DNA of 48,624 bases from Chloroflexota bacterium (GTDB taxonomy: Bacteria; Chloroflexota; Anaerolineae; Epilineales; SHYO01): NCBI GenBank assembly GCA_009692745.1, contig SHYO01000006.1:1-48624 (forward strand). The letters are read 5' to 3'. Both the position numbers and the translations under genes were made by a program. The notes under the pieces were generated by a model, which was not told where the DNA came from, searched no databases, and saw only the letters and a program-made list of their open reading frames with translations. Of this stretch, positions 1-7,411 are shown one piece after another; within the stretch, counting starts at the first letter, position 1, and every line of letters begins with the position of its first letter.

Positions 1-1
1 T

Positions 2-64
2 GACAAGGGCACGGCCGATGAAATAGCCATGAGAAACACTTACAGAAAGCTCTTCGAGCAATAG
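2..64 (+). CDS. possible 3' end of a gene cut by the window edge
   Basis: Frame 2 is open from the window edge to a TAG ending at 64 and would encode about 20 residues finishing in R-K-L-F-E-Q. The peptide is too short to assign to a family. Frames 1 and 3 are closed earlier or carry no better reading. It may be the tail of a real upstream gene or chance; nothing else in bases 1-160 looks coding. Confidence 0.2.
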   Translation, partial: DKGTADEIAMRNTYRKLFEQ

Positions 65-164
65 GATTTCGTCAACCCTGGAAAACAGGCTATGGAGATG
101 GATTATAGCGCGAGGTCAGGCTCGTGCGCAAAATCATGACGGACACCCAACATATACACCGCGT

Positions 165-193
165 TTGACACATTTCCATATTTCTTATAAAAT
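165..193 (+). promoter_or_regulatory. sigma-70-type promoter for the small acidic protein gene
   Basis: TTGACA (165-170), a 17-base spacer, then TAAAAT (188-193); an overlapping TATAAA sits at 186-191. The -35 is perfect and the -10 is 5/6. Transcription would start near 200, leaving a leader of about 50 bases before the ATG at 250. Confidence 0.65.
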
Positions 194-249
194 AATGCAA
201 TATGTGTGACCGTCAATGCTGACGAACCCCGACCTGTGAGGAGACCTAT

Positions 250-534
250 ATGAGGACAGCCCCTGCCATAGAATATGGCACGAACCTCTTTGATTTGTAC
301 GCCCAATCTTTGAATAATTTGGTACTTGACCGTTACCCCGATGCCAAGTTTGGAGATAAGTGGCAACAGACAGAGGAGGGTGTATGGGTACTGCCTGCTT
401 ACGTGGCTGATGATGAAGATCTGGAACTGGCTGAGGCCTTGGATGCCACGGAAGAGGAGATATTATTGAGCACTGGCGTAGCGATGTGTATTATTCCTAT
501 GCCGATGTACGCCCTTGAACTTGTTCCGGCCTGA
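250..534 (+). CDS. small acidic protein of unknown function
   Basis: This 94-residue protein is strongly acidic, with a D/E-rich stretch at about residues 52-70 (V-A-D-D-E-D-L-E-L-A-E-A). I see no signal peptide, membrane segment or cysteine pattern and do not recognise the family. The start is supported by GAGGAG about eight bases before the ATG and by a strong promoter at 165-193. A compact hairpin terminator follows at 570-596, so the gene looks like a complete single-gene transcription unit. The opposite-strand frame over bases 103-366 has no such signals and is treated as a shadow. A real gene is likely; the function is unknown. Confidence 0.7.
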   Translation: MRTAPAIEYGTNLFDLYAQSLNNLVLDRYPDAKFGDKWQQTEEGVWVLPAYVADDEDLELAEALDATEEEILLSTGVAMCIIPMPMYALELVPA

Positions 535-569
535 GTGTTCGATTCTGAAACTTGATATCCTTACCACCT

Positions 570-596
570 GCCAGCCTTCCGGCTGGCTTTTATTTT
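570..596 (+). terminator. Rho-independent terminator
   Basis: GCCAGCC, loop TTCC, GGCTGGC (570-587), followed at once by a T-rich run (TTTATTTTAT). This is a textbook intrinsic terminator, 36 bases after the stop of the small acidic protein gene. The next gene starts only 16 bases beyond it, so that gene must either use read-through or a promoter overlapping this element. Confidence 0.85.
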
Positions 597-612
597 ATAC
601 ACATCTAAAATT

Positions 613-1911
613 ATGCCAGCCCAGCATTCAACCGAAAATAACGATCTGACCCTCTATATTCAAAAGCACCTTGCCTGGAACTTCACCGTAAATGTGTTGG
701 ATGGCACATTTTTCTTCCTGGGATTTAGTTTTGTCTCCCTGGTTACGGTCCTACCTCTATTCGTCAGTCAATTGACCGATTCGCCCATCTTGATCGGCTT
801 GATTCCGGCGCTCTTCAACCTGGGCTTCTTGTTGCCCCAGTTGCTGACCGCCCGTCATGTGCAACGTCTGGCGCGCAAGAAGCCGTTCGTCATGCTGATG
901 AGCGCCAATGAGCGTTTTCCCTTTCTGATCCTGGGCGGCTTGCTCTTGCTCGGCTTACCTAATCTAGGTCAACGGGTGACCTTAATCACGTTCTTTGTCA
1001 TTCTGCTTTGGTGGACACTAGGTGGTGGGCTCACCACTACCGGTTGGGCAGATATGCTCGCCAAGCTTATGCCTCCCCGCCGTCGAGGTCTGTTCTTTGG
1101 CACGCAAACCTCCCTGGGACTGCTACTTGGCGCAGGCGGCGCGTTCATCGCCGGCATCATTCTGGATACCTTCCCCTATCCGGTTAACTTTGCCTATTGC
1201 TTCATCATCGCGGGAATTCTTATGCTCATCTCTTGGGGTTTCCTCGGGCTAAGTCGCGAGCCATCAGTAGAGCCCACGGCACAACCTGAAACTTCAGCCG
1301 ACTTTCGCCTGGTACTGAAGCAAGTCTTATGGCAGGACCGCAACTATGTCATCTTTCTTCTCGCCCGCTCTCTGCTGGTGCTGGGTAGTATGCCGATGGG
1401 CTTCTGGACTGTATATGCGGTCAGCCACTTTGGGATTACCGCCGAAACCGCCGGACAATTTACCAGTGCCCTGCTCTTCTCTCAAACAGTTTTTAGCATA
1501 CTATACGGTATGTTGGGGGATCAGCGAGGACATAAAATCGGCTTGGAGTTGGCGGCTTTACCGGGAGTCCTCGCCCCGGCGATTGCTCTCTTCACACACC
1601 AACCGCTATGGATGTTCCCGATTTTTATTTTGGTAGGTGCTTCGGCCTCGGGGATTGCCATCAATGGCTTGAACATCGTCTTCGAATTCGCTCCACCGGA
1701 ACGCCGCGCGACCTACATCGGCCTGACAAACACCCTTTTGGCGCCGGTGGGTTTCATTACCCCCCTCTTAGGCGGCGTCATCGTTCAGGTGGCGGGCTAC
1801 AAGGGTTTATTCGTGACCGCTGCTCTATGCGGTCTGGCTGGCTGGGCCCTATTTCATTGGAAGGTGATGGACCCGCGCCATACTGCCCAAACCAGCCCAG
1901 TTCTGCCCTAA
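613..1911 (+). CDS. major facilitator superfamily (MFS) transporter
   Basis: This 432-residue integral membrane protein has about twelve hydrophobic segments in two halves, split by a hydrophilic central loop near residues 214-235 (R-E-P-S-V-E-P-T). The loop between helices 2 and 3 is basic (R-H-V-Q-R-L-A-R-K-K), and an R-R-R-G-L-F-F-G motif follows helix 4, as in MFS permeases that move small solutes by secondary transport. The substrate cannot be read from the sequence. No clear ribosome-binding site precedes the ATG, and a terminator lies just upstream, so expression may depend on read-through or a very short leader. The stop is five bases from the convergent stop of the DUF4097 gene, with no terminator between them. 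Confidence 0.85.
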   Translation: MPAQHSTENNDLTLYIQKHLAWNFTVNVLDGTFFFLGFSFVSLVTVLPLFVSQLTDSPILIGLIPALFNLGFLLPQLLTARHVQRLARKKPFVMLMSANERFPFLILGGLLLLGLPNLGQRVTLITFFVILLWWTLGGGLTTTGWADMLAKLMPPRRRGLFFGTQTSLGLLLGAGGAFIAGIILDTFPYPVNFAYCFIIAGILMLISWGFLGLSREPSVEPTAQPETSADFRLVLKQVLWQDRNYVIFLLARSLLVLGSMPMGFWTVYAVSHFGITAETAGQFTSALLFSQTVFSILYGMLGDQRGHKIGLELAALPGVLAPAIALFTHQPLWMFPIFILVGASASGIAINGLNIVFEFAPPERRATYIGLTNTLLAPVGFITPLLGGVIVQVAGYKGLFVTAALCGLAGWALFHWKVMDPRHTAQTSPVLP

Positions 1912-1916
1912 GTGGT

Positions 1917-3170
1917 CTATTCCAAAGCCCGGAGCAGACGATCTGCTTCCTGCACATCAATACGCCCTTCGGCCAGCATCCGCATGATCATCAAACGCTC
2001 TTCTGAGGCCGTAGTCGGTTCGCCGGACCGCTCCTTAGGCTCATCATCCAGCCGGCGCGTACGGCGGGCGGAAACTTTAAAACCGGCGGTTATTCCTTCC
2101 AATTCTTTGGCGATAAGTTCATTCAGCCCGGCCTTAAAGCCTACTTTGTGAACCTGCTGCTCTTCCCGCATACGATGGCGCTCCTCGTGGTGCCGGTGAC
2201 GTTCCTCCCGCATGCGATGGCGCTCCTCATCAGAACGGCGCTCCTTAGAACGGCCACCTTCGATCAAAATATCTCCATGCAGCGAGGTCACAGTAATATC
2301 AGCTTCACCTGCCCCGATCTGTCCCCGGACTTGGTGCTCCCCGTGCTCCTCGATGGCCAATGGCATCCGCACGATCACCTCACCGTGCAAAGCCTGGGCC
2401 AGGAGCTTGACCGAAGCCTCCTGCGCCAGGCGCAGCCGGATGTCGCCGTGAGCTTCCAAACGGCATATGGCACCCGGGTGCGGGCTGAGACCCGCCATCA
2501 CATCCCCGGAAATTCCATCAATATTTACATTCCCAGTTACATCTTCCAGCACCACGTCTCCGCTCACTCCTTCAATGCGGATGTTGCCGGTGGCCGTAGA
2601 CAACCGTAAATCTCCCCGGCAACCGCCGATAGAAATATTGCCGGATATCCGGTCGGCGCGCACATCGCCAGACACGCTGTGTTCTACGGCCAACTGTTCC
2701 ACTTCTTCCGCACGCAGGTCGCCACTGATATTGCCCACTCGCACATTCCCGACCCGCTTCACTACCAAGTCGCCAGACAGCCCCCCTTCTATGATGAGCG
2801 CTGCCGCCTGGTCGATCTTCAGATCACCCGAAACGGACCCCAGGGTCACCGTTCCAGTAGCGCGCCGGATGAGAATATCACCGCTGATATCTCCTACCGT
2901 CACATTGCCCTCCAGGTTGTGAATCGCCAGGTCACCACTGACCGAGACAATTTGCACCTCCCCTTGTGAAGGCAAGCGGATCATCGTGTCATCGTAGAGC
3001 GCCCCCAGTTTCAAGGTGCGGCTCTCGGAGTTATAATCGCAGCTCACGGAAGCGTTGTCACACAGCACCTCCGCCCGCCCCTGCACTCCAGCCATAATGT
3101 TAAGATCCCCGGAACAGGCGCCGATTATCAAAGTATACGGTGTACTTATGTCAAAGCTCTGGCGGAACAT
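1917..3170 (-). CDS. DUF4097 beta-strand-repeat protein with C-terminal SHOCT-like helix
   Basis: The 417-residue protein starts with about 280 residues of short beta repeats, each carrying an S-G-D or related motif (V-S-G-D-L, I-S-G-D-I), typical of the DUF4097 / adhesin-like beta-helix family. Then comes a very charged Arg/Glu/His linker (about residues 305-345), and a C-terminal M-R-M-L-A-E-G-R-I motif ending E-A-D-R-L-L-R-A-L-E, the same short helical module found at the N-terminus of the neighbouring gene. No signal peptide is visible, so it may act inside the cell or at the membrane face. GGAGAG precedes the ATG. It is the last gene of the DUF2089 operon, 14 bases after the SHOCT-like gene. 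Family members in Firmicutes (YvlB/LiaX type) belong to envelope-stress regulons; a similar role here is inference. Confidence 0.85.
   Translation of the reverse strand: MFRQSFDISTPYTLIIGACSGDLNIMAGVQGRAEVLCDNASVSCDYNSESRTLKLGALYDDTMIRLPSQGEVQIVSVSGDLAIHNLEGNVTVGDISGDILIRRATGTVTLGSVSGDLKIDQAAALIIEGGLSGDLVVKRVGNVRVGNISGDLRAEEVEQLAVEHSVSGDVRADRISGNISIGGCRGDLRLSTATGNIRIEGVSGDVVLEDVTGNVNIDGISGDVMAGLSPHPGAICRLEAHGDIRLRLAQEASVKLLAQALHGEVIVRMPLAIEEHGEHQVRGQIGAGEADITVTSLHGDILIEGGRSKERRSDEERHRMREERHRHHEERHRMREEQQVHKVGFKAGLNELIAKELEGITAGFKVSARRTRRLDDEPKERSGEPTTASEERLMIMRMLAEGRIDVQEADRLLRALE
2164..2228. repeat. internal 23-bp direct repeat in the DUF4097 gene linker
   Basis: Two 23-bp copies (2164-2186 and 2206-2228) differ at one base and are spaced 42 bp apart, i.e. 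14 codons. They encode the repeated H-R-M-R-E-E motif of the charged linker. The in-frame spacing fits slippage or unequal recombination that changes linker length without breaking the gene. Confidence 0.7.
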
Positions 3171-3184
3171 AATTTCTGCTCTCC

Positions 3185-3565
3185 TTATTCCACAAAAATC
3201 TCAACCCGCTCGCCATCTTCGCTATCTTCCACGTCAATGATCTTACCCTCGGTGCCGGACCGGACAGCCTGGAGAATATCCTCCACATCCAGGTTCATCG
3301 GAGCAGCAAACCGGGCGCCCAACTTGGCGCCGATACCTACCAATCCGATGGGGAGATTGAGATTGACCTTGTTCCGGCCGGTTTTCAAATCCGTGACGCG
3401 GATACGCAACCACCGGCGATCCCCGCCGCGGCTGGCCCTCTCGCTCTGCTCTTCTGTGCGGCGGCGCTGCGATCCCAGGGCCTCCAATAATCGCGCCCCC
3501 TCATCGGCCGTAATTTTCCCTTCGGCAACCATTTTGAGAATTTGCATTCGTTCTTCCGTGCTCAT
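3185..3565 (-). CDS. SHOCT-like (YvlB/LiaX N-terminal type) domain protein
   Basis: This 126-residue protein begins with M-Q-I-L-K-M-V-A-E-G-K-I-T and E-G-A-R-L-L-E-A-L, the short two-helix SHOCT-like module seen in DUF4097-linked proteins. A basic linker (R-R-R-T-E-E) follows, then a globular part with the motif W-L-R-I-R-V-T-D-L-K-T-G and a C-terminal acidic strand region (D-V-E-D-S-E-D-G-E-R-V). No signal or membrane segment is visible. AGGAGAGG lies just before the ATG. It sits between the 68-residue protein gene (51 bases upstream) and the DUF4097 gene (14 bases downstream) and shares the helical module with the latter, so the two products may interact. The biochemical function is unknown. 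Confidence 0.85.
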   Translation of the reverse strand: MSTEERMQILKMVAEGKITADEGARLLEALGSQRRRTEEQSERASRGGDRRWLRIRVTDLKTGRNKVNLNLPIGLVGIGAKLGARFAAPMNLDVEDILQAVRSGTEGKIIDVEDSEDGERVEIFVE

Positions 3566-3616
3566 CTTTTCCTCTCCTAATTCATCCTTACCCTATCCTG
3601 GATTTCAGTAACCTGC

Positions 3617-3823
3617 TTAGGCCTCATTTGTGGCGTATACCTGTAAGCGCTGCCCCCAACTTACCATAAATCTTCCAGCCCAGGAGGCCGCCCTCCGGCG
3701 GAGGGATTCACGCTTCTGCGCCCCGGCTTCGATGGCCTGTGCCAGGCGCTCCCGCTCCACCTGGCGCAACCAATCTTTATTGCGCTCGGTAAACATCACC
3801 ACATCTTCATAACGAGGATTCAT
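3617..3823 (-). CDS. small basic protein in the DUF2089 operon
   Basis: The product is 68 residues starting M-N-P-R-Y-E-D-V-V. I chose the internal ATG at 3823 rather than the longer open frame to 3943, because GGAGAG lies just upstream of it and the longer form would overlap the end of the acetyltransferase gene by 31 bases and add an unrelated-looking tail. The protein is rich in Arg, Glu and Gln and mostly helical in appearance (W-L-R-Q-V-E-R-E-R-L-A-Q-A), with a short less polar stretch near residues 48-58. There is no recognised domain. Its place between the acetyltransferase and the SHOCT-like gene makes it a member of the operon. Confidence 0.65.
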   Translation of the reverse strand: MNPRYEDVVMFTERNKDWLRQVERERLAQAIEAGAQKRESLRRRAASWAGRFMVSWGQRLQVYATNEA

Positions 3824-3912
3824 ATTCCGTCTCTCCTTTCCATCAGGTGAACCGGCTGTCCGGCTCCACCTCCGGAAAGCAGCCATGAGCATGGTTCCTG
3901 CCACCCATACCG

Positions 3913-4938
3913 CTACAAAGGAAGGATCAGCCGGTCCAAACAACGCAACTCTCGAAAACCATACGCTTTCAAAACCTGGCGCGCCTCAATAAGATCAGCG
4001 TCTACTTCGGTAAAAACTCGGCGGGAAGGATACCTCCCCAGGGAGGACAGGATGGTCGTGATTAAAGGTCCCTCCACCTGCCCACGCACACCGGGATGGA
4101 TCATCAGCAAAAGCCGGTGGCGGCTCCACCCAAAACTGGCGCGCAATTCGGCGACAGCCCAGATGGCCTGGCCATCGCTCACACACCAGCGGTAGCGATG
4201 CCGGCCTAACAACAGGTCCGATATGCCTTCGGCCATGCGTGAGATCAGACCGGGCCGGACAGCCCCTTCCAGGGTGAAACCCATGCGCCGGGCTTCCGAA
4301 CTCTGCACTATCTGTATCAAAGTCTGCACCTGGCCGGCATCTGCCTCAGACCAGGGGCGGATCATATACCCTTCGGTATGCAACTGCTGCGGGGTGACAT
4401 CTCTGGGAATAGGCCATTCCATTTCGCAACTGGCATCCAGGAAGGCAAATCCCATATCCCGGTATAGCGCCAGGGCCGCGGCGTTATCCTGCCGTACCTG
4501 CAAGGCCACAGCTCTTCCACTCCGCTTGCGGGCATAGGCGATGGCAGTTTCCATCAAAGAGCGCGCAATGCCCCGCCGGCGATACGCCGGATCGGTAGCC
4601 ACGTTAGTTACCAGCCAGATCCCGGTATTCCCCCCTCGCATGTCGGCGCCGGTCCCCATGCGCGTTACCGTCACATTGCCTAAAATCCTATGCTCCTCCT
4701 CCCAGACAAACCCCGCAAAGAGATCCGCCAGAGATGGTAGAACCCGGCCAAAGAGCGAGATAAAGGGGGCAAAAAAGTGCAACTGGCGCATCTCTTCCAG
4801 TATCGCCCGATCAGTTGGTCCCAAATCCTCCTCAAAGGCAACTTCCAGCAAATCAACTATCGCATTCAAATCTCTGGCCAGATGCATAGGCCGCGGGCCG
4901 GGGAGCGTTTCACTTGGGTTAAGCACACTGACTACCAT
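3913..4938 (-). CDS. GNAT-family N-acetyltransferase, two-part
   Basis: The 341-residue protein has a clear GNAT domain in its first half. The strand V-T-N-V-A-T-D-P-A-Y is followed by the acetyl-CoA pyrophosphate loop R-R-R-G-I-A-R and then the A-L-Q-V-R-Q-D-N-A-A-A-L-A-L-Y segment ending D-M-G-F, which is diagnostic. The second half (from about residue 185) looks like a degenerate GNAT fold without an acetyl-CoA loop; such halves often bind or orient the acceptor. The substrate is unknown. AGGAG precedes the ATG. It begins 11 bases after the DUF2089 gene in the same operon. The final residues (C-L-D-R-L-I-L-P-L) run close to the 68-residue gene start without overlapping it. Confidence 0.85.
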   Translation of the reverse strand: MVVSVLNPSETLPGPRPMHLARDLNAIVDLLEVAFEEDLGPTDRAILEEMRQLHFFAPFISLFGRVLPSLADLFAGFVWEEEHRILGNVTVTRMGTGADMRGGNTGIWLVTNVATDPAYRRRGIARSLMETAIAYARKRSGRAVALQVRQDNAAALALYRDMGFAFLDASCEMEWPIPRDVTPQQLHTEGYMIRPWSEADAGQVQTLIQIVQSSEARRMGFTLEGAVRPGLISRMAEGISDLLLGRHRYRWCVSDGQAIWAVAELRASFGWSRHRLLLMIHPGVRGQVEGPLITTILSSLGRYPSRRVFTEVDADLIEARQVLKAYGFRELRCLDRLILPL

Positions 4939-4949
4939 AGTGGCTACTC

Positions 4950-5333
4950 CTAAACCGTACCGCTTTGCAATTGCAGGGCCGCCTCTTGTGCAGTCAGCTC
5001 CCCTTGAGCCACCTTCTCCAATATTTCCCGGCGTTGTTCAGGCGAGAGGGATGGGGCTGGCTCCTCCCGGACTTCATACCCCATCCCCCGGATCAGGTCT
5101 GTCAACCTGGTGCGCAACGTAGGATAGGAAAGCCCCAGTTCGCCCTCCATCCGGCTCAGCTTGCCTTCATTCCTGATGAAGCTCTCCAGGAATTGCAATT
5201 GCTCACTATTCAAGCGGGCAAAGCGATCCAGCGTAAACTGCCCTTCCAGGCTGGAGCCACAGTTACGGCATACCAGCCGCTGCACCACCATTTCGTTTCC
5301 ACAAACCGGGCAACTGCCGCGTACAGGATACAT
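4950..5333 (-). CDS. DUF2089 zinc-ribbon regulator
   Basis: The 127-residue protein has an N-terminal zinc ribbon with C-P-V-C (Cys 8, 11) and C-R-N-C (Cys 22, 25). A helical region resembling a DNA-binding helix-turn-helix follows (L-S-Y-P-T-L-R-T-R-L, about residues 68-77), and the C-terminal helix pair (I-L-E-K-V-A-Q-G-E-L-T-A-Q-E-A) resembles the SHOCT-like helices in the two downstream genes. This is the usual DUF2089 layout. It is the first gene of a five-gene operon behind a perfect promoter whose -35 overlaps an inverted repeat, so self-regulation is likely but inferred. AGGAG lies before the ATG. Confidence 0.88.
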   Translation of the reverse strand: MYPVRGSCPVCGNEMVVQRLVCRNCGSSLEGQFTLDRFARLNSEQLQFLESFIRNEGKLSRMEGELGLSYPTLRTRLTDLIRGMGYEVREEPAPSLSPEQRREILEKVAQGELTAQEAALQLQSGTV

Positions 5334-5361
5334 TACCTATCTCCTCTCCACGTACAACAGG

Positions 5362-5390
5362 ATTATATCATAATATTTTATAAATGTCAA
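5362..5390 (-). promoter_or_regulatory. perfect sigma-70 promoter of the DUF2089 operon
   Basis: Read on the minus strand: TTGACA (5390-5385), 17 bases, TATAAT (5367-5362). Both hexamers and the spacing match the consensus exactly. Transcription should start near 5355, giving a leader of about 20 bases that carries AGGAG ahead of the ATG at 5333. Confidence 0.85.
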
Positions 5391-5411
5391 TATATTATTT
5401 AGGAATATTGA
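5387..5411. promoter_or_regulatory. operator-like inverted repeat over the -35 box
   Basis: TCAATAT (5387-5393) and ATATTGA (5405-5411) form a 7-bp dyad with an 11-base spacer that overlaps the -35 hexamer of the DUF2089 operon promoter. The region is AT-rich, so chance is possible. A repressor bound here would block RNA polymerase; the DUF2089 protein is an obvious candidate (inference). Confidence 0.4.
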
Positions 5412-5470
5412 TATGATTTTTAATATTCGTTATTTTACATAATTCCAAACTCGCAAAGTAGTTTTTTCCC

Positions 5471-5914
5471 CTACCCTTCCAGGCGGAAAGAGATGCCACC
5501 AACGGTGAGAATATCGCCGGGGGAAACAATCATCGGGCTGCTAATGCGGGCGCTATTGAGGGAGGTACCGTTGGTACTCCCTAGATCCTCCAGCCACCAA
5601 TACCCTTCCCGGCGCACCAGGCGCGCATGCACCGCGCTGACTGTCCGATCCGGCACGATCACACTATTGGTCGCATCCCGTCCCAAGCTCAACGGTGAAG
5701 TTAGAGGAAAAATCATACCACGGGCCAGCGTGGTTTCACCTGGATCTACCACCACCAGGCGCCAGCCACTGCCCACCTGAGCCGGCGCCGGATGCTGGGC
5801 CGGTTGTGGTTGGCTTTGGCGCCATGCTATCACCACCAAAAAAAAGAGAAAGAGATACATAAGGACGACAACCATCGACCTCAGGATTGTGATTTGCCAT
5901 TCCAAAGGTGTCAT
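5471..5914 (-). CDS. membrane-anchored FHA-domain protein (FhaB-like)
   Basis: The 147-residue protein has one N-terminal membrane helix (about residues 11-29, V-V-V-L-M-Y-L-F-L-F-F-L-V-V), a Pro/Gln-rich linker, and a C-terminal FHA domain with the phosphothreonine-binding signature: G-R-D, S-A-V-H-A-R-L, D-L-G-S-T-N-G-T. FHA domains bind phosphothreonine on partners of Ser/Thr kinases. Its ATG overlaps the stop of the FhaA-like gene by four bases, so translation is coupled. In Actinobacteria an fhaA-fhaB pair sits beside PP2C, rodA/pbpA and pkn genes; none of these lies next to this pair. The downstream gap to the DUF2089 operon is AT-rich and holds that operon's promoter. Confidence 0.88.
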   Translation of the reverse strand: MTPLEWQITILRSMVVVLMYLFLFFLVVIAWRQSQPQPAQHPAPAQVGSGWRLVVVDPGETTLARGMIFPLTSPLSLGRDATNSVIVPDRTVSAVHARLVRREGYWWLEDLGSTNGTSLNSARISSPMIVSPGDILTVGGISFRLEG

Positions 5915-6693
5915 AGGCGCTTAAAGACTACCTCCACCTCACCGATACGGATTTGGTCATTCTCCTGCAGCACATGCTCCTGCACCCGCTGCCCGTTGAC
6001 TCGGGTGCCGTTTGCGCTGCGCAGGTCGACTAAAATATATCGCCCGCCCCGCCAGATGATCTGGGCGTGACGCCGGGAAACGGAGGTATGGCTGATCACT
6101 ACATCATTTTGCAACATGCGGCCGATGTTCAGGGTGGCCTGGGAAAGTGGCACTAACCGTGCGTCCACCTCCAGACCCCACACCGGCTGTCCCTGGGGAG
6201 GCGTACCCGTGGTACCCGGAACCTGCACCGCCGGAATCTGGACAGTAGGCATCGCCCCGGTAGGATCGATAAGTCCCCTTGGCCTGGGAGTGGCCGTCGT
6301 AGCGCCGCCACTTTGTTTTCCGGTGGTGGTGAAGTGCGTCATAACCCGCATGTCTCTCTGGCTACGTACGTTCACAGCAGACTTTAGTTGTACGACCGGG
6401 TTACTTTGAAAGCCGTACCCCATTTCTTGAGCTGCCTGTAGCAAGTATTCCGCCATTTCTTTCTCCAAAGACGCGACCACCGGCGTCCAATCCTGAAAAA
6501 GTTGGGGATGGATCTCAACCTGGTATTCGTCGGGGACCAACCAATGCCCCGCAGCCAGCAAACGTTCATCATCCATCGCCCGCGCCAGGCGCTTGGCGAT
6601 CTCGACCGGTTGTAAGCGTTGCTTTTGGGAGCCGGGCAACAGCCCCTGTAGCAGATGCTCCGCCATGTCTTCAAAGCGTGTTAACGCATTCAC
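5911..6693 (-). CDS. fhaA: FhaA-like protein: DUF3662 plus FHA domain
   Basis: The 260-residue protein has an N-terminal DUF3662 domain (about residues 1-125: L-L-Q-G-L-L-P-G, P-V-E-I-A-K-R-L, V-P-D-E-Y-Q-V), a Thr/Gly/Pro-rich linker, and a C-terminal FHA domain (about 170-260) with N-I-G-R, S-V-S-R-R-H-A-Q and D-L-R-S-A-N-G-T. This is the order in mycobacterial FhaA, which binds phosphorylated cell-wall regulators. The start is a GTG at 6693, chosen because AGGAGG precedes it at good spacing. It is first in a two-gene operon with the FhaB-like gene. No Ser/Thr kinase gene lies in the window, so its phospho-partners must be elsewhere. Confidence 0.88.
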   Translation of the reverse strand: MNALTRFEDMAEHLLQGLLPGSQKQRLQPVEIAKRLARAMDDERLLAAGHWLVPDEYQVEIHPQLFQDWTPVVASLEKEMAEYLLQAAQEMGYGFQSNPVVQLKSAVNVRSQRDMRVMTHFTTTGKQSGGATTATPRPRGLIDPTGAMPTVQIPAVQVPGTTGTPPQGQPVWGLEVDARLVPLSQATLNIGRMLQNDVVISHTSVSRRHAQIIWRGGRYILVDLRSANGTRVNGQRVQEHVLQENDQIRIGEVEVVFKRL

Positions 6694-6825
6694 GATTCCT
6701 CCTTCCGATGCCCATCAAAGCGCATATCAAGGCAATAAAAGCTGTATCAAAATTCCCTTCTGTCAATTTGGATTATACCACAATTGCCTTTCAGCTTTCT
6801 GCTTCAGAAATGCTGCCGGCATGGT

Positions 6826-6846
6826 AGACCATTTGCTAAATTGTCC
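6826..6846. repeat. imperfect copy of the GGACAATTT inverted repeat
   Basis: Left arm AGACCATTT, three bases, right arm AAATTGTCC (7 of 9 pairs). It is the weakest of three copies of this dyad in the window (see 41151 and 45013) and lies in the intergenic space between the FHA operon and the nuclease-like gene. With two mismatches the assignment is tentative. Confidence 0.35.
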
Positions 6847-6857
6847 GCCTTGCGAAA

Positions 6858-6886
6858 TTGCACCCCAGGTTTTTCCATGTTATTAT
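6858..6886 (+). promoter_or_regulatory. promoter giving a probably leaderless mRNA
   Basis: TTGCAC (6858-6863), 17 bases, TATTAT (6881-6886). The expected start of transcription, seven to eight bases past the -10, falls on or next to the ATG at 6894. The extended reading frame that begins with TTG at 6858 would start inside this promoter, which argues for the ATG start. Confidence 0.55.
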
Positions 6887-6893
6887 AGGAGTC

Positions 6894-7406
6894 ATGGTCG
6901 CCAGTAAACGCCCTCCCATCATCCAAAATCCTCAGGAATCTGAAAATAGGTTCGCCCACCCGGCGGAAGAGGAATTTGCACACCTGCTAGATTTTTACCA
7001 GGTTCGCTACGAATATGAGCCTCGCACCTTTCCGCTACAATGGAGTAAGGAGGAAAAGGTTTTGGAAGCCTTCAGCCCTGATTTCTATCTGGTGGATCTG
7101 GACATGTATGTGGAGTTGACAGTCCTGCAGCAGCGCCTGATCACCAAAAAAAACCGTAAAATCCGGCGTATGCAAGAGCTCTATCCGGATGTCAATGTCC
7201 GCTTGTTCAACCAAAAGGATATCGTCAACCTGTTGAGCAAGTATGAAATTCGCACCCCCTTGGGCCAATCCCCCATCCATAAGCCCAATCGGCAGCTATC
7301 ACTTCCGGCCGGCAACAACGCCTTATCAAACGGCGATCCACCTTCCGGCGCATCTGCCTCTATCGACATCTCTGCCATACCTCCAGTCCAAGATACCAGG
7401 ATTTAG
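6894..7406 (+). CDS. PD-(D/E)XK nuclease-like protein of unknown role
   Basis: The 170-residue protein has a nuclease-like core. E-E-E-F-A-H-L-L-D-F-Y is followed by Y-E-Y-E-P-R-T-F, then S-P-D-F-Y-L (Asp about 63) and Y-V-E-L-T-V (Glu about 74), and basic residues K-K-N-R-K-I-R-R. This order fits the PD-(D/E)XK fold, though the usual lysine of the E-x-K is Thr here. The C-terminal 50 residues look disordered (Ser/Pro/Ala-rich). The ATG at 6894 is preferred over TTG 6858 because a promoter occupies the intervening bases; AGGAG is only two bases from the ATG, too close for normal use, consistent with a leaderless message. The stop is five bases before the DUF3179 gene, so the two are probably co-transcribed. 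Confidence 0.7.
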   Translation: MVASKRPPIIQNPQESENRFAHPAEEEFAHLLDFYQVRYEYEPRTFPLQWSKEEKVLEAFSPDFYLVDLDMYVELTVLQQRLITKKNRKIRRMQELYPDVNVRLFNQKDIVNLLSKYEIRTPLGQSPIHKPNRQLSLPAGNNALSNGDPPSGASASIDISAIPPVQDTRI

Positions 7407-7411
7407 GCGGT

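Noticed and set aside
103-366. 87-residue open frame on the minus strand
   Set aside because: It overlaps the well-supported plus-strand gene at 250-534, lies across its promoter and has no start signal or recognisable domain.
3824-3943. Longer N-terminus for the 68-residue protein
   Set aside because: The extension overlaps the acetyltransferase end, has no ribosome-binding site and a proper GGAGAG lies before the internal ATG at 3823.
6858-6893. TTG start for the nuclease-like gene
   Set aside because: These bases form a -35/-10 promoter pair; translation starting inside it is unlikely.
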